DNA of 64,000 nucleotides from Ulva prolifera (taxonomy: Eukaryota; Chlorophyta; Ulvophyceae; Ulvales; Ulvaceae). Shown piece after piece: positions 52,245 through 64,000 of this stretch. A program made the position numbers and the translations under genes. How positions within the stretch are numbered: position 1 is the stretch's first letter; every line of letters starts with the position of its first letter. The stretch spans positions 5,477,810-5,541,809 of the forward strand of contig CM041197.1 in assembly GCA_023078555.1 (NCBI GenBank), read 5' to 3'. The notes under the pieces are model-generated. The model saw nothing but the letters and a program-made list of their open reading frames with translations, searched no databases and was not told the origin of the DNA.

Positions 52245-55200
52245 TTGCGCACGTCCGTTAAGAGCAACATGCTTCCCTGTCACCTAGTAGTTGAAAAGTT
52301 CACAGGCGCTGTATATGGCATGCATTTACTCAGCGTGAAGAGAATTCGACACATTGGATCAGAGCGCTACTCTAGAACACACTTATCACAAGACATATGT
52401 GTGTGTGACCTTTGCGCACGTCCGTTAAGAGCAACATGTTTCCCTGTCACCTTGAAGTTGAAAAGTTCACAGGTGCTGAATATGTAATGTATTGGCTCAT
52501 CGAGAAATGATTTTTCACACGTCGAAGTTGAGTGCTTTACTGCAACAGACTCTACACATGACATAGGTGTGTGTGACCTTTGCGCACGTCCGTTAAAGCG
52601 CAACCGGCTTCCCCGTCACCTAGTAGTTGAAAAGTTCACAGGCGCTGTATATGGCATGCATTTACTCATCGAGAAGAGAATTCGACACATTGGATCAGAG
52701 CGCTCCTCTAGAACACACTTATCACAAGATATATGTGTGTATGACCTTTGCGCACGTCCGTTAAGAGCAACATGCTTCCCTGTCACCTTGAAGTTGAAAA
52801 GTTCACAGGTGCTGAATATGTAATGTATTGGCTCATCGAGAAATGATTTTTCACACGTCGAAGTTGAGTGCTTTACTACAACACACTTAACACAAGATAT
52901 ATGTGTGTATGACCTTTGCGCACGTCCGTTAAGAGCAACATGCTTCCCTGTCACCTTGAAGTTGAAAAGTTCACAGGTGCTGAATATGTAATGTATTGGC
53001 TCATCGAGAAATGATTTTTCACACGTCGAAGTTGAGTGCTTTACTACAACACACTTAACACAAGATATAGGTGTGTGTGACCTTTGCGCACGTCCGTTAA
53101 AGTGCAACCGGGTTCCCTGTCACCTTGAAGTTGAAAAGTTCACAGGTGCTGAATATGTAATGTATTGGCTCATCGAGAAAAGATTTTCCACACGTCGAAG
53201 TTGAGTGCTTCACTACAACACACTCTTCACATGACATAGGTGTGTGTGACCTTTGCGCACGTCCGTTAAGAGCAACATGCTTCCCTGTCACCTAGTAGTT
53301 GAAAAGTTCACAGGCGCTGTATATGGCATGCATTTACTCAGCGTGAAGAGAATTCGACACATTGGATCAGAGCGCTACTCTAGAACACACTTATCACAAG
53401 ACATATGTGTGTGTGACCTTTGCGCACGTCCGTTAAGAGCAACATGTTTCCCTGTCACCTTGAAGTTGAAAAGTTCACAGGTGCTGAATATGTAATGTAT
53501 TGGCTCATCGAGAAATGATTTTTCACACGTCGAAGTTGAGTGCTTTACTGCAACAGACTCTACACATGACATAGGTGTGTGTGACCTTTGCGCACGTCCG
53601 TTAAAGCGCAACCGGCTTCCCCGTCACCTAGTAGTTGAAAAGTTCACAGGCGCTGTATATGGCATGCATTTACTCATCGAGAAGAGAATTCGACACATTG
53701 GATCAGAGCGCTCCTCTAGAACACACTTATCACAAGATATATGTGTGTATGACCTTTGCGCACGTCCGTTAAGAGCAACATGCTTCCCTGTCACCTTGAA
53801 GTTGAAAAGTTCACAGGTGCTGAATATGTAATGTATTGGCTCATCGAGAAATGATTTTTCACACGTCGAAGTTGAGTGCTTTACTACAACACACTTAACA
53901 CAAGATATAGGTGTGTGTGACCTTTGCGCACGTCCGTTAAAGTGCAACCGGGTTCCCTGTCACCTAAAAGTTAAAAAGTTCACAGGTGCTGGATATGTAA
54001 TGTATTGGCTCATCGAGAAAAGATTTTCCACACGTCGAAGTTGAGTGCTTCACTACAACACACTCTTCACATGACATAGGTGTGTGTGACCTTTGCGCAC
54101 GTCCGTTAAGAGCAACATGCTTCCCTGTCACCTTGAAGTTGAAAAGTTCACAGGTGCTGAATATGTAATGTATTGGCTCATCGAGAAAAGATTTTCCACA
54201 CGTCGAAGTTGAGTGCTTCACTACAACACACTCTTCACATGACATAGGTGTGTGTGACCTTTGCGCACGTCCGTTAAGAGCAACATGCTTCCCTGTCACC
54301 TTTAAGTTGAAAAGTTCACAGGTGCTGAATATGTAATGTATTGGCTCATCGAGAAATGATTTTTCACACGTCGAAGATGAGTGCTTCACTACAACACACT
54401 CTTCACATGACATAGGTGTGTGTGACCTTTGCGCACGTCCGTTAAGAGCAACATGCTTCCCTGTCACCTTGAAGTTGAAAAGTTCACAGGTGCTGAATAT
54501 GTAATGTATTGGCTCATCGAGAAATGATTTTTCACACGTCGAAGTTGAGTGCTTTACTGCAACAGACTCTACACATGACATAGGTGTGTGTGACCTTTGC
54601 GCACGTCCGTTAAAGCGCAACCGGCTTCCCCGTCACCTAGTAGTTGAAAAGTTCACAGGCGCTGTATATGGCATGCATTTACTCATCGAGAAGAGAATTC
54701 GACACATTGGATCAGAGCGCTCCTCTAGAACACACTTATCACAAGATATATGTGTGTATGACCTTTGCGCACGTCCGTTAAGAGCAACATGCTTCCCTGT
54801 CACCTTGAAGTTGAAAAGTTCACAGGTGCTGAATATGTAATGTATTGGCTCATCGAGAAATGATTTTTCACACGTCGAAGTTGAGTGCTTTACTACAACA
54901 CACTTAACACAAGATATAGGTGTGTGTGACCTTTGCGCACGTCCGTTAAAGTGCAACCGGGTTCCCTGTCACCTAAAAGTTAAAAAGTTCACAGGTGCTG
55001 GATATGTAATGTATTGGCTCATCGAGAAAAGATTTTCCACACGTCGAAGTTGAGTGCTTCACTACAACACACTCTTCACATGACATAGGTGTGTGTGACC
55101 TTTGCGCACGTCCGTTAAGAGCAACATGCTTCCCTGTCACCTAGTAGTTGAAAAGTTCACAGGCGCTGTATATGGCATGCATTTACTCAGCGTGAAGAGA

Positions 55201-58200
55201 ATTCGACACATTGGATCAGAGCGCTACTCTAGAACACACTTATCACAAGACATATGTGTGTGTGACCTTTGCGCACGTCCGTTAAGAGCAACATGTTTCC
55301 CTGTCACCTTGAAGTTGAAAAGTTCACAGGTGCTGAATATGTAATGTATTGGCTCATCGAGAAATGATTTTTCACACGTCGAAGTTGAGTGCTTTACTGC
55401 AACAGACTCTACACATGACATAGGTGTGTGTGACCTTTGCGCACGTCCGTTAAAGCGCAACCGGCTTCCCCGTCACCTAGTAGTTGAAAAGTTCACAGGC
55501 GCTGTATATGGCATGCATTTACTCATCGAGAAGAGAATTCGACACATTGGATCAGAGCGCTCCTCTAGAACACACTTATCACAAGATATATGTGTGTATG
55601 ACCTTTGCGCACGTCCGTTAAGAGCAACATGCTTCCCTGTCACCTTTAAGTTGAAAAGTTCACAGGTGCTGAATATGTAATGTATTGGCTCATCGAGAAA
55701 TGATTTTCACACGTCGAAGATGAGTGCTTCACTACAACACACTCTTCACATGACATAGGTGTGTGTGACCTTTGCGCACGTCCGTTAAGAGCAACATGCT
55801 TCCCTGTCACCTTGAAGTTGAAAAGTTCACAGGTGCTGAATATGTAATGTATTGGCTCATCGAGACAAGATTTTCCACACGTCAAAGTTGAGTGCTTTAC
55901 TACAACACACTCTTAACATGACATAGGTGTGTGTGACCTTTGCGCACGTCCGTTAAGAGCAACATGCTTCCCTGTCACCTTGAAGTTGAAAAGTTCACAG
56001 GTGCTAAATATGTAATGTATTGGCTCATCGAGAAATGATTTTTCACACGTCGAAGTTGAGTGCTTCACTACAACACACTCTACACATGACATAGGTGTGT
56101 GTGACCTTTGCGCACGTCCGTTAAAGCGCAACCGGCGTCCCTGTCACCTAGTAGTTGAAAAGTTCACAGGCGCTGTATATGGCATGCATTTACTCAGCGT
56201 GAAGAGAATTCGACACATTGGATCAGAGCGCTACTCTAGAACACACTTTTCACAAGACATATGTGTGTGTGACCTTTGCGCACGTCCGTTAAGAGCAACA
56301 TGTTTCCCTGTCACCTTGAAGTTGAAAAGTTCACAGGTGCTAGATATGTAATGTATTGGCTCATCGAGAAATGGTTTTTCACACGTCGAAGTTGAGTGCT
56401 TTACTACAACACACTTAACACAAGATATAGGTGTGTGTGACCTTTGCGCACGTCCGTTAAAGCACAACCGGGTTCCCTGTCACCTTGAAGTTGAAAAGTT
56501 CACAGGTGCTGGATATGTAATGTATTGGCTCATCGAGAAATGATTTTCCACACGTCGAAGTTGAGTGCTTCACTACACCACACTCTTCACATGACATAGG
56601 TGTGTGTGACCTTTGCGCACGTCCGTTAAGAGCAACATGCTTCCCTGTCACCTAGTAGTTGAAAAGTTCACAGGCGCTGTATTTGGCATGCATTTACTCA
56701 GCGTGAAGAGAATTCGACACATTGGATCAGAGCGCTACTCTAGAACACACTTATCACAAGACATATGTGTGTGTGACCTTTGCGCACGTCCGTTAAGAGC
56801 AACATGTTTCCCTGTCACCTTGAAGTTGAAAAGTTCACAGGTGCTGAATATGTAATGTATTGGCTCATCGAGAAATGATTTTTCACACGTCGAAGTTGAG
56901 TGCTTTACTGCAACAGACTCTACACATGACATAGGTGTGTGTGACCTTTGCGCACGTCCGTTAAAGCGCAACCGGCTTCCCCGTCACCTAGTAGTTGAAA
57001 AGTTCACAGGCGCTGTATATGGCATGCATTTACTCATCGAGAAGAGAATTCGACACATTGGATCAGAGCGCTCCTCTAGAACACACTTATCACAAGATAT
57101 ATGTGTGTATGACCTTTGCGCACGTCCGTTAAGAGCAACATGCTTCCCTGTCACCTTGAAGTTGAAAAGTTCACAGGTGCTGAATATGTAATGTATTGGC
57201 TCATCGAGAAATGATTTTTCACACGTCGAAGTTGAGTGCTTTACTACAACACACTTAACACAAGATATAGGTGTGTGTGACCTTTGCGCACGTCCGTTAA
57301 AGTGCAACCGGGTTCCCTGTCACCTAAAAGTTAAAAAGTTCACAGGTGCTGGATATGTAATGTATTGGCTCATCGGGAAAAGATTTTCCACACGTCGAAG
57401 TTGAGTGCTTCACTACAACACACTCTTCACATGACATAGGTGTGTGTGACCTTTGCGCACGTCCGTTAAGAGCAACATGCTTCCCTGTCACCTTGAAGTT
57501 GAAAAGTTCACAGGTGCTGAATATGTAATGTATTGGCTCATCGAGACAAGATTTTCCACACGTCAAAGTTGAGTGCTTTACTACAACACACTCTTAACAT
57601 GACATAGGTGTGTGTGACCTTTGCGCACGTCCGTTAAGAGCAACATGCTTCCCTGTCACCTTGAAGTTGAAAAGTTCACAGGTGCTAAATATGTAATGTA
57701 TTGGCTCATCGAGAAATGATTTTTCACACGTCGAAGTTGAGTGCTTCACTACCTACAACACACTCTACACATGACATAGGTGTGTGTGACCTTTGCGCAC
57801 GTCCGTTAAAGCGCAACCGGCGTCCCTGTCACCTAGTAGTTGAAAAGTTCACAGGCGCTGTATATGGCATGCATTTACTCAGCGTGAAGAGAATTCGACA
57901 CATTGGATCAGAGCGCTACTCTAGAACACACTTTTCACAAGACATATGTGTGTGTGACCTTTGCGCACGTCCGTTAAGAGCAACATGTTTCCCTGTCACC
58001 TTGAAGTTGAAAAGTTCACAGGTGCTAGATATGTAATGTATTGGCTCATCGAGAAATGGTTTTTCACACGTCGAAGTTGAGTGCTTTACTACAACACACT
58101 TAACACAAGATAAAGGTGTGTGTGACCTTTGCGCACGTCCGTTAAAGCGCAACCGGGTTCCCTGTCACCTTGAAGTTGAAAAGTTCACAGGTGCTGGATA

Positions 58201-61200
58201 TGTAATGTATTGGCTCATCGAGAAATGATTTTCCACACGTCGAAGTTGAGTGCTTCACTACACCACACTCTTCACATGACATAGGTGTGTGTGACCTTTG
58301 CGCACGTCCGTTAAGAGCAACATGCTTCCCTGTCACCTAGTAGTTGAAAAGTTCACAGGCGCTGTATATGGCATGCATTTACTCAGCGTGAAGAGAATTC
58401 GACACATTGGATCAGAGCGCTACTCTAGAACACACTTATCACAAGACATATGTGTGTGTGACCTTTGCGCACGTCCGTTAAGAGCAACATGTTTCCCTGT
58501 CACCTTGAAGTTGAAAAGTTCACAGGTGCTGAATATGTAATGTATTGGCTCATCGAGAAATGATTTTTCACACGTCGAAGTTGAGTGCTTTACTGCAACA
58601 GACTCTACACATGACATAGGTGTGTGTGACCTTTGCGCACGTCCGTTAAAGCGCAACCGGCTTCCCCGTCACCTAGTAGTTGAAAAGTTCACAGGCGCTG
58701 TATATGGCATGCATTTACTCATCGAGAAGAGAATTCGACACATTGGATCAGAGCGCTCCTCTAGAACACACTTATCACAAGATATATGTGTGTATGACCT
58801 TTGCGCACATCCGTTAAGAGCAACATGCTTCCCTGTCACCTTGAAGTTGAAAAGTTCACAGGTGCTGAATATGTAATGTATTGGCTCATCGAGAAATGAT
58901 TTTTCACACGTCGAAGTTGAGTGCTTTACTACAACACACTTAACACAAGATATAGGTGTGTGTGACCTTTGCGCACGTCCGTTAAAGTGCAACCGTGTTC
59001 CCTGTCACCTAAAAGTTAAAAAGTTCACAGGTGCTGGATATGTAATGTATTGGCTCATCGAGAAAAGATTTTCCACACGTCGAAGTTGAGTGCTTCACTA
59101 CAACACACTCTTCACATGACATAGGTGTGTGTGACCTTTGCGCACGTCCGTTAAGAGCAACATGCTTCCCTGTCACCTTGAAGTTGAAAAGTTCACAGGT
59201 GCTGAATATGTAATGTATTGGCTCATCGAGACAAGATTTTCCACACGTCAAAGTTGAGTGCTTTACTACAACACACTCTTAACATGACATAGGTGTGTGT
59301 GACCTTTGCGCACGTCCGTTAAGAGCAACATGCTTCCCTGTCACCTTGAAGTTGAAAAGTTCACAGGTGCTAAATATGTAATGTATTGGCTCATCGAGAA
59401 ATGATTTTTCACACGTCGAAGTTGAGTGCTTCACTACAACACACTCTACACATGACATAGGTGTGTGTGACCTTTGCGCACGTCCGTTAAAGCGCAACCG
59501 GCGTCCCTGTCACCTAGTAGTTGAAAAGTTCACAGGCGCTGTATATGGCATGCATTTACTCAGCGTGAAGAGAATTCGACACATTGGATCAGAGCGCTAC
59601 TCTAGAACACACTTTTCACAAGACATATGTGTGTGTGACCTTTGCGCACGTCCGTTAAGAGCAACATGTTTCCCTGTCACCTTGAAGTTGAAAAGTTAAC
59701 AGGTGCTAGATATGTAATGTATTGGCTCATCGAGAAATGGTTTTTCACACGTCGAAGTTGAGTGCTTTACTACAACACACTTAACACAAGATATAGGTGT
59801 GTATGACCTTTGCGCACGTCCGTTAAAGCGCAACCGGGTTCCCTGTCACCTTGAAGTTGAAAAGTTCACAGGTGCTGGATATGTAATGTATTGGCTCATC
59901 GAGAAATGATTTTCCACACGTCGAAGTTGAGTGCTTCACTACACCACACTCTTCACATGACATAGGTGTGTGTGACCTTTGCGCACGTCCGTTAAGAGCA
60001 ACATGCTTCCCTGTCACCTAGTAGTTGAAAAGTTCACAGGCGCTGTATATGGCATGCATTTACTCAGCGTGAAGAGAATTCGACACATTGGATCAGAGCG
60101 CTACTCTAGAACACACTTATCACAAGACATATGTGTGTGTGACCTTTGCGCACGTCCGTTAAGAGCAACATGTTTCCCTGTCACCTTGAAGTTGAAAAGT
60201 TCACAGGTGCTGAATATGTAATGTATTGGCTCATCGAGAAATGATTTTTCACACGTCGAAGTTGAGTGCTTTACTGCAACAGACTCTACACATGACATAG
60301 GTGTGTGTGACCTTTGCGCACGTCCGTTAAAGCGCAACCGGCTTCCCCGTCACCTAGTAGTTGAAAAGTTCACAGGCGCTGTATATGGCATGCATTTACT
60401 CATCGAGAAGAGAATTCGACACATTGGATCAGAGCGCTCCTCTAGAACACACTTATCACAAGATATATGTGTGTATGAGCTTTGCGCACGTCCGTTAAGA
60501 GCAACATGCTTCCCTGTCACCTTGAAGTTGAAAAGTTCACAGGTGCTGAATATGTAATGTATTGGCTCATCGAGAAATGATTTTTCACACGTCGAAGTTG
60601 AGTGCTTTACTACAACACACTTAACACAAGATATAGGTGTGTGTGACCTTTGCGCACGTCCGTTAAAGTGCAACCGGGTTCCCTGTCACCTAAAAGTTAA
60701 AAAGTTCACAGGTGCTGGATATGTAATGTATTGGCTCATCGAGAAAAGATTTTCCACACGTCGAAGTTGAGTGCTTCACTACAACACACTCTTCACATGA
60801 CATAGGTGTGTGTGACCTTTGCGCACGTCCGTTAAGAGCAACATGCTTCCCTGTCACCTTGAAGTTGAAAAGTTCACAGGTGCTGAATATGTAATGTATT
60901 GGCTCATCGAGAAAAGATTTTCCACACGTCGAAGTTGAGTGCTTCACTACAACACACTCTTCACATGACATAGGTGTGTGTGACCTTTGCGCACGTCCGT
61001 TAAGAGCAACATGCTTCCCTGTCACCTTGAAGTTGAAAAGTTCACAGGTGCTGAATATGTAATGTATTGGCTCATCGAGAAATGATTTTTCACACGTCGA
61101 AGTTGAGTGCTTCACTACAACACACTCTTCACATGACATAGGTGTGTGTGACCTTTGCGTACGTCCGTTAAGAGCAACATGCTTCCCTGTCACCTTGAAG

Positions 61201-63003
61201 TTGAAAAGTTCACAGGTGCTGAATATGTAATGTATTGGCTCATCGAGACAAGATTTTCCACACGTCAAAGTTGAGTGCTTTACTACAACACACTCTTAAC
61301 ATGACATAGGTGTGTGTGACCTTTGCGCACGTCCGTTAAGAGCAACATGCTTCCCTGTCACCTTGAAGTTGAAAAGTTCACAGGTGCTAAATATGTAATG
61401 TATTGGCTCATCGAGAAATGATTTTCCACACGTCGAAGTTGAGTGCTTCACTACAACACGCTCTACACATGACATAGGTGTGTGTGACCTTTGCGCACGT
61501 CCGTTAAAGCGCAACCGGCGTCCCTGTCACCTAGTAGTTGAAAAGTTCACAGGCGCTGTATATGGCATGCATTTACTCAGCGTGAAGAGAATTCGACACA
61601 TTGGATCAGAGCGCTACTCTAGAACACACTTTTCACAAGACATATGTGTGTGTGACCTTTGCGCACGTCCGTTAAGACCAACATGTTTCCCTGTCACCTT
61701 GAAGTTGAAAAGTTCACAGGTGCTAGATATGTAATGTATTGGCTCATCGAGAAATGGTTTTTCACACGTCGAAGTTGAGTGCTTTACTACAACACACTTA
61801 ACACAAGATATAGGTGTGTGTGACCTTTGCGCACGTCCGTTAAAGCGCAACCGGGTTCCCTGTCACCTTGAAGTTGAAAAGTTCACAGGTGCTGGATATG
61901 TAATGTATTGGCTCATCGAGAAATGATTTTCCACACGTCGAAGTTGAGTGCTTCACTACACCACACTCTTCACATGACATAGGTGTGTGTGACCTTTGCG
62001 CACGTCCGTTAAGAGCAACATGCTTCCCTGTCACCTAGTAGTTGAAAAGTTCACAGGCGCTGTATATGGCATGCATTTACTCAGCGTGAAGAGAATTCGA
62101 CACATTGGATCAGAGCGCTACTCTAGAACACACTTATCACAAGACATATGTGTGTGTGACCTTTGCGCACGTCCGTTAAGAGCAACATGTTTCCCTGTCA
62201 CCTTGAAGTTGAAAAGTTCACAGGTGCTGAATATGTAATGTATTGGCTCATCGAGAAATGATTTTCCACACGTCGAAGTTGAGTGCTTCACTACACCACA
62301 CTCTTCACATGACATAGGTGTGTGTGACCTTTGCGCACGTCCGTTAAGAGCAACATGCTTCCCTGTCACCTTGAAGTTGAAAAGTTCACAGGTGCTGAAT
62401 ATGTAATGTATTGGCTCATCGAGACATGATTTTTCACACGTCGAAGTTGAGTGCTTCACTACAACACACTCTTCACATGACATAGGTGTGTGTGACCTTT
62501 GCGCACGTCCGTTAAGAGCAACATGCTTCCCTGTCACCTTGAAGTTGAAAAGTTCACAGGTGCTGAATATGTAATGTATTGGCTCATCGAGAAATGATTT
62601 TTCACACGTCGAAGTTGAGTGCTTCACTACAACACACTCTTCACATGACATAGGTGTGTGTGACCTTTGCGCACGTCCGTTAAGAGCAACATGCTTCCCT
62701 GTCACCTTGAAGTTGAAAAGTTCACAGGTGCTGAATATGTAATGTATTGGCTCATCGAGACACGATTTTCCACACGTCAAAGTTGAGTGCTTTACTACAA
62801 CACACTCTTCACATGACATAGGTGTGTGTGACCTTTGCGCACGTCCGTTAAGAGCAACATGCTTCCCTGTCACCTTGAAGTTGAAAAGTTCACAGGTGCT
62901 GGATATGTAATGTATTGGCTCATCGAGAAATGATTTTCCACACGTCGAAGTTGAGTGCTTCACTACACCACACTCATCACATGACATAGGTGTGTGTGAC
63001 CTT
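52245..63003. repeat. Most regular higher-order array (about 10-monomer unit)
   Basis: A recognisable unit starts at about 52245, 53253, 55102, 56613, 58298, 59979 and 61996. Lengths are 1008, 1849, 1511, 1685, 1681 and 2017 bp, which is 6, 11, 9, 10, 10 and 12 monomers. In the 10-monomer form, a-type monomers sit at positions 0, 2 and 7. Other forms differ mainly in the number of b monomers in the last two intervals. The 1685-bp copy has a 4-bp insertion (actacctacaac at about 57750). This is the classic pattern of unequal exchange within a homogenised core. Confidence 0.85.
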
Positions 63004-64000
63004 TGCGCACGTCCGTTAAGAGCAACATGCTTCCCTGTCACCTAGTAGTTGAAAAGTTCACAGGCGCTGTATATGGCATGCATTTACTCAGCGTGAAGAG
63101 AATTCGACACATTGGATCAGAGCGCTACTCTAGAACACACTTATCACAAGACATATGTGTGTGTGACCTTTGCGCACGTCCGTTAAGAGCAACATGTTTC
63201 CCTGTCACCTTGAAGTTGAAAAGTTCACAGGTGCTAGATATGTAATGTATTGGCTCATCGAGAAATGGTTTTTCACACGTCGAAGTTGAGTGCTTTACTA
63301 CAACACACTTAACACAAGATATAGGTGTGTGTGACCTTTGCGCACGTCCGTTAAAGCGCAACCGGGTTCCCTGTCACCTTGAAGTTGAAAAGTTCACAGG
63401 TGCTGGATATGTAATGTATTGGCTCATCGAGAAATGATTTTCCACACGTCGAAGTTGAGTGCTTCACTACACCACACTCTTCACATGACATAGGTGTGTG
63501 TGACCTTTGCGCACGTCCGTTAAGAGCAACATGCTTCCCTGTCACCTAGTAGTTCAAAAGTTCACAGGCGCTGTATATGGCATGCATTTACTCAGCGTGA
63601 AGAGAATTCGACACATTGGATCAGAGCGCTACTCTAGAACACACTTATCACAAGACATATGTGTGTGTGACCTTTGCGCACGTCCGTTAAGAGCAACATG
63701 TTTCCCTGTCACCTTGAAGTTGAAAAGTTCACAGGTGCTGAATATGTAATGTATTGGCTCATCGAGAAATGATTTTCCACACGTCGAAGTTGAGTGCTTC
63801 ACTACACCACACTCTTCACATGACATAGGTGTGTGTGACCTTTGCGCACGTCCGTTAAGAGCAACATGCTTCCCTGTCACCTTGAAGTTGAAAAGTTCAC
63901 AGGTGCTGAATATGTAATGTATTGGCTCATCGAGAAATGATTTTTCACACGTCGAAGTTGAGTGCTTCACTACAACACACTCTTCACATGACATAGGTGT

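Larger units (their letters stand above)
20771..64000. repeat. 168-bp satellite array, block II
   Basis: About 43.2 kb, roughly 257 monomers, continues past the right edge of the window. It has the same monomer family and orientation as block I. Type-a right halves (with GAATTC and TCTAGA) recur at irregular multiples of the monomer among runs of type b. Left half x (cgttaaagcgcaaccgg, 84 bp) or y (cgttaagagcaacatg, 83 bp) combines with right half a (84 bp) or b (85 bp). No gene, RNA or second insertion was found inside. Every gap of more than 300 bp between named sub-blocks holds the same satellite. Confidence 0.97.

Noticed and set aside
3343-64000. Dozens of 64-358 aa open frames on both strands of the satellite, some resembling C2H2 fingers (CDLCARPL on the plus strand, CEEC...TCGKSF on the minus strand)
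   Set aside because: They recur with the 168-bp period, overlap on opposite strands, start and stop wherever monomer variants add a stop or ATG, and have no introns or regulatory context. A tandem repeat of 56 codons without an in-phase stop explains them.
803-64000. CRISPR array
   Set aside because: The whole 168-bp unit is conserved, with no short repeats alternating with unique spacers, and the context is eukaryotic.

Overview
The window is eukaryotic nuclear DNA and most of it is one satellite array. About 57.5 of the 64 kb (803-15104 and 20771-64000, running off the right edge) consists of head-to-tail monomers of about 168 bp, roughly 340 copies. I see no ordinary host gene, rRNA, tRNA or CRISPR array. 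The species cannot be told from this sequence. The one gene-bearing insert has GT-AG introns whose four acceptors all end in GCAG. That would suit a green alga or a related protist, but this is only a weak inference.

Layout. 1-802 is non-satellite flank: a G-rich tract (about 177-255) and, on the minus strand, a decayed fragment that looks like a C2H2 zinc-finger region. 803 to about 3340 is the diverged edge of the satellite. From about 3340 to 15104 the monomers are more uniform and fall into multi-monomer higher-order units. 15105-20766 is a 5662-bp mobile insertion. 20771-64000 is satellite again, with larger and cleaner higher-order units, the most regular at about 52-63 kb. The array is built from two classes of monomer right half (called a and b here) on two classes of left half (x and y). 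Their lengths add up to 167, 168 or 169 bp.

The insertion is the most unusual object. It has 637-bp direct terminal repeats that look identical to each other and a 4-bp target-site duplication. Its empty site is preserved in a paralogous stretch of the same array near 22950. Between the terminal repeats is a five-exon gene (join 15908..15914, 16020..16404, 16484..17054, 17127..17420, 18929..20041) that stays in frame across every junction and predicts 789 residues. It carries, in order, motifs like those of a Tc1/mariner/IS630-type DDE transposase. Its 1508-bp last intron holds an antisense ORF with a PD-(D/E)XK nuclease signature and a 72-bp minisatellite. Introns are not expected in a sense-strand LTR retrotransposon, and 637-bp direct repeats are not expected in a Tc1-like DNA transposon, so the element fits no standard class that I recognise.

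The many long open frames in the satellite, on both strands, follow from a 168-bp (56-codon) period with no in-phase stop. I do not annotate them as genes.
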